A DNA stretch of 64,000 nucleotides from Mayfieldus sp963841445 (GCA_963841445.1 CAWJCP010000003.1:186001-250000), one strand, 5' to 3'; positions 26,209-34,619 are shown, numbered from the stretch's first letter. Numbers and translations are program-made. Notes: generated by a model not told the origin, from the sequence alone.

Positions 26209-26245
26209 TGGCGACTTGGTTCCGGTATGCGGAACCAACTCGCCA
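26209..26245. repeat. Palindromic repeat, copy 1 (overlaps the AbiEi/DUF559 start)
   Basis: Left arm TGGCGACTTGGTTCCG (26209-26224) and right arm CGGAACCAACTCGCCA (26230-26245) are complementary with one mismatch around a 5-base centre. The right arm encodes RNQLA at the start of the AbiEi-type protein, whose ATG (26227) lies in the centre. A second copy with nearly the same arms is at 52100-52138. Confidence 0.8.
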
Positions 26246-27060
26246 TCCGAGATCTAGCTGTGGCCCGTATTGCCGCCCGGCAGCACGGCGTCGTGACATT
26301 CCGCCAACTCGTCGGCGCTGGACTGTCCAAGACCGCTGTCCATCGTCGATCCGCGAGTGGTCGTCTGCACCGAATACACCGCGGCATCTATGCGGTCGGT
26401 CATTCCGGCCTCAGCCGACAGGGTCGTTGGATGGCCGCGGTGCTCAGCTGTGGAGACCGAGCCGTGCTGAGCCATCGCTCGGCAGCAGCACTCTGGCGAT
26501 TGCTTCCGGCGCACGCTGGTCCGATCGACGTCTCCGTCCCCGGTGACGGTGGTCGCAATCGGCGCGCGGGCGTTCGGATACATCGGTCCCCTTCCCTGAT
26601 CGCGAAACAGACGACCCGTCGCGAGTACATTCCGGTCACCACCGCCACCCGCACGGTCGCCGACCTGCGCCGGGTCGTCAGCGCGGAGCAGCTGCGTCAG
26701 GCGGTTCGCCAGGCCGTCGTCATTGGGCTCGAGATCGGCGAACCTCCAGAGGTGGACTTCACCCGCAGCGAGCTGGAGCGACAATTCCTGATCTTCTGTC
26801 GACGCCACCAACTACCGCTTCCAGAGGTGAACGTCGCCATCGGGCCCTACACCATCGACTTCCTGTGGCGCAAGGGACAGGTCATCGTCGAAACGGACGG
26901 CTACCGCTACCACCGCGGACGTCAAGCCTTTGAAGACGATCGAGCTCGCGACATGGAGTTGAGGCTGATGGGCGATGAGGTCCTGCGAGTGACCTACCGG
27001 CAGCTGATGTCCGGGCAGGCGAAACTTGCGAAGGCGCTGGGCGAGATCCTCGCCAACTGA
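26227..27060 (+). CDS. AbiEi-type winged-helix protein with DUF559 endonuclease-like domain
   Basis: 277 residues. Residues 5-60 resemble the AbiEi antitoxin N-terminal wHTH (ARIAARQHGVVTFRQLVGAG; GRLHRIHRGIYAVGHSGLSR). Residues about 180-270 are DUF559, a Vsr-like PD-(D/E)XK fold: VDFLW-type strand YTIDFLWRKGQVIVETDGYR and the basic helix after it. DUF559 is thought to be a nuclease fold. No AbiEii toxin gene adjoins, so it is not a standard type IV toxin-antitoxin pair. The start codon lies inside a palindromic repeat. Base composition is slightly less G+C-rich than its neighbours, which suggests transfer. Confidence 0.82.
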   Translation: MRNQLAIRDLAVARIAARQHGVVTFRQLVGAGLSKTAVHRRSASGRLHRIHRGIYAVGHSGLSRQGRWMAAVLSCGDRAVLSHRSAAALWRLLPAHAGPIDVSVPGDGGRNRRAGVRIHRSPSLIAKQTTRREYIPVTTATRTVADLRRVVSAEQLRQAVRQAVVIGLEIGEPPEVDFTRSELERQFLIFCRRHQLPLPEVNVAIGPYTIDFLWRKGQVIVETDGYRYHRGRQAFEDDRARDMELRLMGDEVLRVTYRQLMSGQAKLAKALGEILAN

Positions 27061-27102
27061 GCGGCTGAACCTGGTTGTCCCAGGTTCTCCTCCGACATCG
27101 CG

Positions 27103-27498
27103 CTACTCCAGTCCCAGCCTGCTCTTCACGTCGCTCGTGGTTCCACCCTCGACATGAGCGATCTTCCCGTCCCGAACCCGATAGAGCCACACCACCGTGC
27201 CGTCCGCTCTCGCCCCGCTCTCTCGGCCGCGACCCTTGAAATCGGCGATAACCAGCACACGGCCATCAGGGCGCTGGCTGAGCTCGGTGAGCTCGAAGTG
27301 GGCGTCGCGATCGAAGGTCCCAAACCAATCGCCGAACCAGCCGCCGACCGCGTCCCGTCCCTCGAAGACCCCCGTCCCCAGGCCGGCGAGGACGACCAGG
27401 GCCACGTCCTCGGCGTAATCGGACATGGCGCGCTCGAAGTCTCGCTCGTTGGTCGCGGTGTAGTGGTTGCGGATCAGCTCCACGTCGCTGGGCGGCAT
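27103..27498 (-). CDS. SnoaL-like (NTF2 superfamily) protein
   Basis: 131 residues, one cone-shaped NTF2-like domain: VELIRNHYTATNERDFERAM, VFEGRDAVGGWFGDWF and WLYRVRDGKIAHVEGG. Function cannot be assigned; the fold covers enzymes and binding proteins. It lies 42 bp downstream of radA on the same strand. Confidence 0.8.
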   Translation of the reverse strand: MPPSDVELIRNHYTATNERDFERAMSDYAEDVALVVLAGLGTGVFEGRDAVGGWFGDWFGTFDRDAHFELTELSQRPDGRVLVIADFKGRGRESGARADGTVVWLYRVRDGKIAHVEGGTTSDVKSRLGLE

Positions 27499-27540
27499 TC
27501 ACAGCAGTATCTCGCCCGAGTCCGCCGCTGGCCAGGACGA

Positions 27541-28974
27541 CTACGCCGCTTCGCGCAGCTCGGCGTCGTCGCCGGAGCGCCGCCGCTTCCCGATCACGGC
27601 ACGCAGCGCCGCGCGCAGAGTCCGGTGCGCCGCCAGCCCTTCGAGCGCCTCTCCCCCCGCGGGCCCGATCACCGGCCCGAGGCCGAACTTGCGCGCCTCG
27701 GCGACGCGGCGGTCGGGATGCCCGACGTAGCGAAGCTCGCCGGTGAGGCCGAGCTCGCCGAAGCATGCGAGCGGCTTCACCGAACCGGCCGCCTCCTCTG
27801 CTTCGCGTCCGGGGCCGGCCGGAATTGTCAGGGGCTGGTTTCGCTGCGCTGAGGCGACTGCCATTGCGACCGCGAGGTCGGCGCCCGGCTCGTCGACGCG
27901 CACGCCGCCGGCCACGTTGACGAAGACGTCGGCGCGCCCGAGCGAGAGGCTCGCGTGGCGCGAGAGCACCGCCAGCACGAGGCTGAGCCGATTGCGATCG
28001 ATCCCGTTGGCCACCCGGCGCGGCGCCTCAAGCTCGCTGGGGGCGACCAGCGCCTGCACCTCGACCAGCACCGGGCGGCTGCCCTCCATCGCCGGCAGCA
28101 CAACGGAGCCGGCCTCGCGGGTCGCCTCCTCGACGAAGCGCGCCGATGGGTCGGCGACCTCGGTGAGGCCGCCCGCGCGCATCTCGAACACGCCGACCTC
28201 GTGGGTGGCTCCGAAGCGGTTCTTCAGCGCCCGCAGCGTCCGGTAGGTCCGCTCGCGCTCGCCGTCGAAGCGCAGCACGCAGTCGACCAGGTGCTCGAGC
28301 ACGCGCGGGCCGGCGAGGCTTCCGTCCTTGGTCACATGGCCGACCAGGATCAGCGCCGTGCCCTGCCGCTTCGCGACCTCGGCCAGCGCCGTGGCCGACT
28401 CGCGGACCTGGCCGACCGAGCCCGGCGCGCCGCTCATCTCGGCGCTGTGCAGGGTCTGGATCGAGTCGATCACGCAGGCGCCGGGGCGCTCCTGCTCGAG
28501 CGTCGCCAGCACCGGCTCGAGCGCCGACTCGGCCAGCGCCGGCACCGACAGTGCCGCCTCGCCGAGCCGCTCGGCGCGCAGCCGCACCTGGGCGGCTGAT
28601 TCCTCGCCGGATACGTAGAGAACCTCGCGGCCGGAGTCAGCCAGGTTTGCGAGCGCCATCCCGGTCAGGGTGCTCTTGCCGATCCCCGGCGAGCCGCCGA
28701 GCAGCACCAGCGAGCCCGGAACCAGCCCGCCGCCGAGCACCCTGTCGAGCTCGCCGACCCCGGTCCGCAGCCGCTGCTCGGCGGGCGCCTCGACGTCGCG
28801 CAGCGGCATCGGCTTCGCCGCCGATGCCGCCGGACCGCTGCCGCGTACGGAGCCCGAGCTCGGGCGCGCTTCGATCAGCGTGTTCCATTCGCCGCAGCCG
28901 GGACAGCGCCCGGTCCAGGTCAGCGCGACTTGACCGCACTGCTGACAGCTGTAGCGGGCTTGCGAGCGGGCCAT
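27541..28974 (-). CDS. radA: DNA repair protein RadA
   Basis: 477 residues from the ATG at 28974 (MARSQARYSC); this start places the zinc finger where RadA proteins have it, while a longer frame adds 18 unlikely residues. Domains: C4 zinc finger CQQCG-x11-CPGCGEW, RecA-like ATPase with Walker A GGSPGIGKST, RadA motif KNRFG, and a C-terminal Lon-like domain (VNVAGGVRVDEPGADLAVAM). It processes recombination intermediates in the cytoplasm. It belongs to the clpC-radA-disA conserved order. Confidence 0.95.
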   Translation of the reverse strand: MARSQARYSCQQCGQVALTWTGRCPGCGEWNTLIEARPSSGSVRGSGPAASAAKPMPLRDVEAPAEQRLRTGVGELDRVLGGGLVPGSLVLLGGSPGIGKSTLTGMALANLADSGREVLYVSGEESAAQVRLRAERLGEAALSVPALAESALEPVLATLEQERPGACVIDSIQTLHSAEMSGAPGSVGQVRESATALAEVAKRQGTALILVGHVTKDGSLAGPRVLEHLVDCVLRFDGERERTYRTLRALKNRFGATHEVGVFEMRAGGLTEVADPSARFVEEATREAGSVVLPAMEGSRPVLVEVQALVAPSELEAPRRVANGIDRNRLSLVLAVLSRHASLSLGRADVFVNVAGGVRVDEPGADLAVAMAVASAQRNQPLTIPAGPGREAEEAAGSVKPLACFGELGLTGELRYVGHPDRRVAEARKFGLGPVIGPAGGEALEGLAAHRTLRAALRAVIGKRRRSGDDAELREAA

Positions 28975-29059
28975 CCGCTGACTGTAAGCGGCGCCCCGGC
29001 GGCACTCACCCCAGGGCGCTGAAGCCATCCCTGGCCCCCCTTCGCTGCGCTGATCGCAG

Positions 29060-30208
29060 TCAGCCGCGTGCCGGTGGAGCGTCGGTGGCAGCGAGATCGC
29101 GCTCTGGCTCGATCCCGTAACGGCGCCCGGCCTCGACCAAGCCGTCGCTGAGCGGCCAGCGGTCGGGGCGCTCGGAGCCCTCGTGGTCGGGGCTGGCGCC
29201 CTTCAGCGTCATGCAGCCGTGGTTGTCGCCGATCGCCCGGATCCGCCAGACCTCGTCGGAGCCGAGTCGCAGCTCAGCGGGCAGTGCCGCGAGCTCGGCA
29301 CGCTTGTCCTCGATCGGTCGCGCCCCCGGCCCGGTCTCCTGTATCAGCGTCGGCACCACGCACTCGACCGCGTCGTGGGCGAGGTTCCACTGGCAGGCGA
29401 GCTGCATCGGGGTTAGTCCCGCGGCCTCTGCGATCGGTCGCATCTGCTCGAGCTTTGAGCGCCCGGCCTCGATCCAGCCCGCCGGTCGAAAGGCCCGGTG
29501 ATCGCCCTCGGCAAGCTCCGCGCCGGGCAGCAGGTCGTCCCAGAACAGGCCGCCGTAGTCGACCACCCGGGTGATCACGCGAATCTCGTTTCTGGCCGCC
29601 GCCTCGAGGCTCAGCTCACCCGGCCAGGGCTCGAGCGGGTTGAGGATCAGCATCGCCCAGTCGATCTGCTCGCCGAAGCGCTCCAGGCAGTCGATCAGAT
29701 CGAGGGTGAAGCCGTTGGCGGGGCCCGGTGCGACACCGATCGCCCCCGCGAGGCCGGCCTCCCGTAGCCCCGCCATCGCGTTCCAGACCGCCTCGCTCGT
29801 GTAGCCGATCCGATCCGGGTTGTGGAGCAGCAGCAGGTCGAAGGAGTCGGCGCCGATCCGCTCCAGGCTGCGCTCGGTCGCCATCCGCAGGTAGTCGGCG
29901 TAGCCGTCGGCGGCGCGCAGCCGGGGGTCGGTGAAGCGCGGAAACCCGCGCGGCCCGTCGCGCTCGCCCGCGTAGAAGTCGTGCCCGACCGCACCGATCA
30001 GCGAATAGGAGTCAGGTGGCGCGCCGGCGAGCGCCCGGCCGAGCAGCGAGTCGGCCTCACCCTGCCCGTAGGCGTCGGCGGTGAGGAAGGTGTCGATGCC
30101 GTTCGGGCACAGCAGCGCCTCGAGGCGTGCCTCATCGATCTGCTCGCCGAAATGCAGATAGCGCCCCCCGCTCCAGGTCCCGATCGCCTTCTGCCCCGGC
30201 TCACGCAT
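29060..30208 (-). CDS. Aldo/keto reductase-like protein with altered active site
   Basis: 382 residues from the ATG at 30208. The barrel is recognisable: DTFLTADAYGQGEADSLLGR (Asp/Tyr positions), SFDLLLLHNPDRIGY (the His), then AMAGLREAGLAGAIGVAPG and AAGLTPMQLACQWNLAH. In typical AKRs the second strand carries a catalytic Lys in a TTKVG-like motif; here it reads LIGAVG, so that Lys seems replaced by Ala. The C-terminal 90 residues are also unusual for the family. It may not be a classical reductase. A longer in-frame open stretch upstream overlaps the P450 gene and is not coding. Confidence 0.8.
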   Translation of the reverse strand: MREPGQKAIGTWSGGRYLHFGEQIDEARLEALLCPNGIDTFLTADAYGQGEADSLLGRALAGAPPDSYSLIGAVGHDFYAGERDGPRGFPRFTDPRLRAADGYADYLRMATERSLERIGADSFDLLLLHNPDRIGYTSEAVWNAMAGLREAGLAGAIGVAPGPANGFTLDLIDCLERFGEQIDWAMLILNPLEPWPGELSLEAAARNEIRVITRVVDYGGLFWDDLLPGAELAEGDHRAFRPAGWIEAGRSKLEQMRPIAEAAGLTPMQLACQWNLAHDAVECVVPTLIQETGPGARPIEDKRAELAALPAELRLGSDEVWRIRAIGDNHGCMTLKGASPDHEGSERPDRWPLSDGLVEAGRRYGIEPERDLAATDAPPARG

Positions 30209-30270
30209 CCGGCAAACGGTAGCGGCGCCGTCGTGGCCCGGCCGGCGGAATCCGCGTCTTGATCGCCGCG

Positions 30271-31542
30271 CTAGGGCCGCAGCCGCACCGGCAGCGTCTT
30301 CAGCTGGTTCAGGAACGCCGACTCGACCGCGGTCGGCTCGCCGGCGAGCTCCATCTCCGGGAAGCGCTTCAACGTCTCCTCGAGCAGGATCCGCAGCTCC
30401 AGCCGGGCCAGCGCGGTGCCGAGGCAGAAGTGGCGGCCGCCGGCGCCGAAGGCCTGGTGCTCGGGGTTGCGGGTGACGTCGAAGCGGTCCGGGTCCTCGT
30501 AGCGGCTCTCGTCGCGGTTCGAGGACACGTACCACATCAGCACCTTGTCGCCCTCGTGGATCGGGCAGCCGGCGAGCTCGGTGTCCTCGGTCGCGGTGCG
30601 CCGGAAGTGCGCAAAGGCGGGGAACATCCGCAACGCCTCCTCGACCGCGCTCGGGATCAGCGAGGGGTCGTCGAGCAGCTTCTGGCGCTGGTCGGGATTC
30701 TCGATCAGCGCCCGCATCGCGCTCGAGTAGGTCGCCTTGGTGCTGTCGTTCCCCGCCGCGACGAGCAGGAAGAACCCCATCACGATCTCGTGCTCCTCCA
30801 GTCCCCGGCCGTCGATCTCGGCGTTTACGAGGACGCTGGTCAGGTCGTCGGTGGGCTTGCGGCGCCGCTCGGCGATCATCTTCCCGCAGCGCTCGAAGAT
30901 CTCCGGCACGTCGCGCTGCATCACGGTCTCTGTTCCCTCCGGGTTGATGTCGGGATCGTCGGCGGCGAGCATCGTGTTCATCAGCCGCGCCCAGACCTCG
31001 TCGTCCTCCGGCGGGATGCCCATGAAGCTGCCGATCACCCGCGAGACGACCGGCTGCGCGACGTCGTTGACCAGATCGCAGCTCTCGCGATCGCCGAGCC
31101 CATCGAGCACCCCGATTGTGATCGCGCGGATCGCGTCCTCGTGATCGGCGATTCGCCGCGGCGTGAAGCCGCGCTGGAAGAGCTGCTTGAGGCGATCGTG
31201 CTTGGGCGGGTCCATGCCGATGAACATCGCCTGCTGGAGCTCCAGCGGCATGACCGCGTGGGTCAGCCCGGTGATCCCGCCGCGCTCGGAGGAGTAGGTC
31301 TTCCAGTCGTGGCTCACCGTGTGCACGTCGTCGGCCCGGGTCACCGACCAGAAGCCGGCCTCCTCGGGGTACTCGGTGATCTTCGACGTCCAGTGAATCG
31401 GGCACTCGTTGCGCAGCCGCTTGAAGAGGGCCAGGGGCACCCCCTCCTCCCAGACCGGTCGCTCGGTGACCAAGACCTCCTCGATCGGGGTGTCGGGATC
31501 GATGCCGGGAACGGGCTCGTGGGGGATCTCTTCGGTGGCCAT
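30271..31542 (-). CDS. Cytochrome P450
   Basis: 423 residues from the ATG at 31542, which has GGAAGGA upstream. The haem-binding loop is FGAGGRHFCLGTALARLEL with the proximal Cys. The I-helix is VAAGNDSTKATYSSAM and the ExxR motif is EEALRMFPAFAHFRRT. Length and motifs match soluble bacterial P450s. Ferredoxin or reductase partners are not encoded nearby. Substrate unknown; the closest style is the CYP125/CYP107-like actinobacterial group, which is only an impression. Confidence 0.93.
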   Translation of the reverse strand: MATEEIPHEPVPGIDPDTPIEEVLVTERPVWEEGVPLALFKRLRNECPIHWTSKITEYPEEAGFWSVTRADDVHTVSHDWKTYSSERGGITGLTHAVMPLELQQAMFIGMDPPKHDRLKQLFQRGFTPRRIADHEDAIRAITIGVLDGLGDRESCDLVNDVAQPVVSRVIGSFMGIPPEDDEVWARLMNTMLAADDPDINPEGTETVMQRDVPEIFERCGKMIAERRRKPTDDLTSVLVNAEIDGRGLEEHEIVMGFFLLVAAGNDSTKATYSSAMRALIENPDQRQKLLDDPSLIPSAVEEALRMFPAFAHFRRTATEDTELAGCPIHEGDKVLMWYVSSNRDESRYEDPDRFDVTRNPEHQAFGAGGRHFCLGTALARLELRILLEETLKRFPEMELAGEPTAVESAFLNQLKTLPVRLRP

Positions 31543-31615
31543 CGCGTCCTTCCGCAGCTGAACGTGTGTGTCTGACCCTACCGGTGCCGGGCGCATCCGA
31601 CAGGTCACGTTCACG

Positions 31616-31735
31616 ATCGAGAAGGCCCAGCATCGCGAGAGCCCGCTCGGCGACTTCAAGCCGCGCGATGCGATGGCCGGCGAGGAGATTCTCAACGAGC
31701 TGCGCGAGGTAAGCGCGTTGGTCGGCGGGAAGTGA
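31616..31735 (+). pseudogene. Fragment duplicated from the gene at 34658-35140
   Basis: Forty codons in frame read IEKAQHRESPLGDFKPRDAM and then AGEEILNELREVSALVGGK before a TGA at 31733. The intact gene at 34658 has the same run (MEKAQKRENPLGDFKPRGAM, AGEEILTELREVNALV). The two are close at DNA level as well. Nothing of the rest of the gene is found on either side, so this is a truncated copy lying antisense to the P450 leader region. Confidence 0.85.
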
Positions 31736-31751
31736 CTGGACCCGTGCTCAG

Positions 31752-32675
31752 CTAGGACTCATAGCCGGACGTGGCGATCGCGAAGACGATCAGGCCAAAG
31801 CAGGCCAGCACCATCCAAGCCACCGCGGAGACCAGCGCGAGCAGCGAGTAGATGGTCTTCGCTGCTGGCGTCTGCGCGTCGACCGCCGCGGCCGAGGCCG
31901 CGAGCCCGGCGATGGCGATCGACGCATGCAGACCGAGCACGATCAACAAGATGCCGACGCCGCCGATCGAAAGCAGGAGCCCGATTCCGAGCAGGCCGGC
32001 GAGGAGGAAAAGCACTGTCTTCAGGGTCGGACTGGCGACTCGGCCGCCGAGCAGGACCGCGCCGCCGCTAACCAGGAGTGCCACTACGACACCAGCGTCG
32101 CCATCGCCTGTTCCGGCGCTGGAGTCGCCGGTCGCGAGGCCCACCACGAAAGCAACCGCATACAAGCCCCCCAACGCGATCACGATCGTCCTTCGCGAGT
32201 GGGTCGACCACAGGACGCGGACCGCGTACTCCTTGAGGCCTGGATATCGGGGCGAGGTGCCGCCGGCAATGCCCGCCGGGGCCAGGCGAATCGCGGTCGT
32301 TGCCCAAAGGATTGCAGCCGTCGCCAGCATGGCGATCAGCGCCATCGAGAACTCGCCCTCGTCGGACTTGGCGATGAATCGAAAGCGGACGTCGAGAACC
32401 TTAAGGAGCAACAGGCCGGCCCCCAGGGTCCCGAGCAAAAGCGCGAGCATGCGACGCGACTCACGCTCCGGCAAACCGACCACGAGCATGGCCAGCGCTG
32501 AGGCGAGCGCCGCCATGAGTAAGCCGTGAACAGGGTCGTACGTCGACGTGGGAATGATGAGGTAGTTCCCCAGGGCCAGAAACAGCAGCGAAAGCCCAAA
32601 AAGGGCTACCACTGCCAGGGCGCGCGCGTGGACTCGCCGCCCCGCCGTCTCCTCGATGTTGGCTCCGATACTCAC
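31752..32675 (-). CDS. Polytopic membrane protein of unknown function
   Basis: 307 residues, GTG start at 32675. About nine hydrophobic segments are spread along the protein, with a short loop (residues 135-165, APAGIAGGTSPRYPGLKEYA) and an acidic loop (SSAGTGDGDAG). No known family recognised. It is less G+C-rich at wobble positions than neighbouring genes. It stands alone between the gene fragment at 31616 and dinB. Confidence 0.75.
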   Translation of the reverse strand: MSIGANIEETAGRRVHARALAVVALFGLSLLFLALGNYLIIPTSTYDPVHGLLMAALASALAMLVVGLPERESRRMLALLLGTLGAGLLLLKVLDVRFRFIAKSDEGEFSMALIAMLATAAILWATTAIRLAPAGIAGGTSPRYPGLKEYAVRVLWSTHSRRTIVIALGGLYAVAFVVGLATGDSSAGTGDGDAGVVVALLVSGGAVLLGGRVASPTLKTVLFLLAGLLGIGLLLSIGGVGILLIVLGLHASIAIAGLAASAAAVDAQTPAAKTIYSLLALVSAVAWMVLACFGLIVFAIATSGYES

Positions 32676-32735
32676 CGTCTACGAGGAACCCGATCGGCAC
32701 CCGTGGTTACCTGCTTGAGCGGTTTCTGGGCGGGC

Positions 32736-33923
32736 TCAGTCAGGCAGCAGCGGCACCGTCTGGCCCTGGCCGCGGCCGATGAGCGCGGCCCGGGTGACGG
32801 CCTCAGGTCCGAAGCGCTCGCGCAGCTCGTCGAGCGCCGTGTCGATGCAGCCAGCTTCCCGGCGGGCCAGCGGCAGAGGCAACTGCGCCGCGCCCTCCTG
32901 CAGGTTTGTGAGTGAAACGCCGACCAGGGTCAGCCCGCGGCGCTCGACAAGCGGCATCGCGCGCCGCAGGAGGAGGCTGGCGGCGGCGAGGATCGCCGCG
33001 GTCTCGGCGCTTGCCTGCGGCAGGGTGCGGGAGCGGGTCGCGCGCGAGAAGTCGTCGAAGCGCAGCCGCAGCACCACGGTCCGGCAGCTGCGCCCGGCCC
33101 CTCGCAACCGGCGGGCAACCCGGTCGACGAGGCCAGCGAGGGCGGCCTCGATCTCCGCGGCCGTCTTCGGCCCCCGGCCGAGCGCCCGCTGCGCCCCCAT
33201 CGAGCGGCGCCGGCGGCGCGGCTTCACCGGCCGCGGATCGCGGTTGCGCGCCAGGGCGTGAAGGTGGCGGCCCGAGGCCCGCCCCAGCATCGACACCAGG
33301 GCGGATTGGGGAAGCGCGGCGACCTCGCCGACGGTCTCGATTCCCCGCGCCCGGAGCTTTGCGGCGGTGACCGGACCGACACCCCATAGGCGCTCGACCG
33401 GCAGCCGGTGCAGGAAGGCGAGCTCGCCGCGCGGCTGGACCACGAGCAGGCCGTCGGGCTTGGCGACAGCGCTTGCGACCTTGGCGAGGAACTTCGTCCG
33501 CGCCACGCCGACGCTGATCGGCAGACCGACCCGCCTCAGAACCTCGCGCCTCAGCCGAACGGCGATCTGCTCGGGGGTCCCGGAGATCCGCTCCAGGCCC
33601 CGCACGTCGAGAAATGCCTCGTCGATCGACAGGCCCTCGACGACCGGCGCCGTGTCCTGGAACACCTCGTAGACGCGCCTGCTTGCCTCCGAGTAGGTCG
33701 ACATCCGTGGCGCGACCACGGCGGCGTGCGGGCAGAGGCGGCGGGCCTGCGCTCCGCCCATCGCGGTGCGGAGGCCGAACGCCTGGGCCTCGTAGCTGGC
33801 GGCGAGAACGACACCGCCGCCGACGATCACCGGCCGGCCGCGCAGGCTCGGATCATCGCGCTGCTCGACCGAGGCGTAGAAGGCGTCGAGATCGGCGTGC
33901 AGGATTGTTGCTTCCGATGGCAC
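32736..33923 (-). CDS. dinB: DNA polymerase IV (Y-family)
   Basis: 395 residues. Catalytic motifs are ILHADLDAFYASVEQRDDPS (first Asp) and GLSIDEAFLDVRG (Asp-Glu pair). The helix-hairpin-helix is in LWGVGPVTAAKLRARGIETV, and a little-finger domain follows. The C-terminal residues LPD may be a weak clamp-binding end. Translesion synthesis after DNA damage. The GTG start at 33923 directly touches a perfect LexA-type box, so SOS control is likely. Confidence 0.94.
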   Translation of the reverse strand: MPSEATILHADLDAFYASVEQRDDPSLRGRPVIVGGGVVLAASYEAQAFGLRTAMGGAQARRLCPHAAVVAPRMSTYSEASRRVYEVFQDTAPVVEGLSIDEAFLDVRGLERISGTPEQIAVRLRREVLRRVGLPISVGVARTKFLAKVASAVAKPDGLLVVQPRGELAFLHRLPVERLWGVGPVTAAKLRARGIETVGEVAALPQSALVSMLGRASGRHLHALARNRDPRPVKPRRRRRSMGAQRALGRGPKTAAEIEAALAGLVDRVARRLRGAGRSCRTVVLRLRFDDFSRATRSRTLPQASAETAAILAAASLLLRRAMPLVERRGLTLVGVSLTNLQEGAAQLPLPLARREAGCIDTALDELRERFGPEAVTRAALIGRGQGQTVPLLPD

Positions 33924-33936
33924 GAACGCATGTTCG
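33923..33936. promoter_or_regulatory. LexA/SOS box at the dinB start
   Basis: CGAACGCATGTTCG fits the Gram-positive LexA consensus CGAACRNRYGTTCG at every position. It overlaps the first base of the dinB GTG, so the dinB mRNA is probably leaderless or nearly so. The divergent ppa promoter is about 60 bp away. Confidence 0.8.
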
Positions 33937-33996
33937 TACAGGCCTCCGACGGAACTTCCGAACGATCCTCGGCGTATCGCCTCTCACTCCGCAGCT

Positions 33997-34021
33997 GTTG
34001 CACCCCGGGTGGTATGGGTAT
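33997..34021 (+). promoter_or_regulatory. Possible stress-sigma (SigB/SigF-type) promoter of ppa
   Basis: GTTG (33997-34000), 15 bp, GGGTAT (34016-34021), fitting the GTTT-N14/15-GGGTAT pattern of SigB/SigF-type factors. The ppa ATG is 32 bp downstream. A related motif precedes the gene at 34658. Confidence 0.4.
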
Positions 34022-34053
34022 CCGTGCCGGCGAGGCAGAAAGCGCAGGGACCT

Positions 34054-34554
34054 ATGCCCGACAGCCTGATCTGTGTGATCGAGATCCCGAAGGGGAGTCG
34101 CAACAAATACGAGATGGATCACGAGAGCGGGGCGATCAAGCTCGATCGGTTCCTGTTCTCCTCGGTTGTCTATCCGGGCGACTACGGGTTCTTCCCCGAC
34201 ACCTGGGGTCAGGACGATGATCCGCTCGATGTGCTCGTCTGCGTCTCGGAGCCGACCTTCCCTGGCTGCCGGATCGACGTCAAGCCGGTCGGGCTGTTCC
34301 GGATGCAGGACGAGGCGGGCGTCGACGACAAGGTGCTCTGCGTGCCCTGCACCGACCCTGCCTGGGACTCGATCGACGAGCTCGAAGACGTGCCGGAAGG
34401 GCTGCGCAACGAGATCGAGCACTTCTTCTCGATCTACAAGGACCTCGAGGGCAAGAAGGTCTCGGTCGACGGCTGGTTTTCGAAGCAGGACGCCCTCGAG
34501 GAGATCGAGAAGGCCCGCGAGCGCTTCGCGATGCGCGAGGAGAGCCGGCACTAG
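34054..34554 (+). CDS. ppa: Inorganic pyrophosphatase (family I)
   Basis: 166 residues from the ATG at 34054; a longer frame upstream runs through the promoter. Motifs: EIPKGSRNKYEMDHESGAIK, PGDYGFFPDTWGQDDDPLD (metal ligands Asp-x4-Asp-x4 style) and FFSIYKDLEGKKVSVDGW. It hydrolyses PPi to drive biosynthesis. Length is typical of the hexameric bacterial enzymes. Confidence 0.95.
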   Translation: MPDSLICVIEIPKGSRNKYEMDHESGAIKLDRFLFSSVVYPGDYGFFPDTWGQDDDPLDVLVCVSEPTFPGCRIDVKPVGLFRMQDEAGVDDKVLCVPCTDPAWDSIDELEDVPEGLRNEIEHFFSIYKDLEGKKVSVDGWFSKQDALEEIEKARERFAMREESRH

Positions 34555-34593
34555 CGGAGAATCTCGACCAGCAGCACCCAGGCGGTGCCGACC

Positions 34594-34619
34594 GTGTGAG
34601 ACGGGAGTGGTATGGCTAT
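34594..34619 (+). promoter_or_regulatory. Possible stress-sigma promoter of the gene at 34658
   Basis: GTGT (34594-34597), 16 bp, GGCTAT (34614-34619). The stretch GTGGTATGG-S-TATC is shared with the ppa promoter region at 34009-34022, suggesting a common sigma factor. Sigma-type assignment is inference. Confidence 0.35.

Noticed and set aside
29060..31633. Reading the aldo/keto reductase frame upstream to 31633
   Set aside because: The added part overlaps the P450 and is Arg/Gly-rich without similarity. The ATG at 30208 starts the domain.
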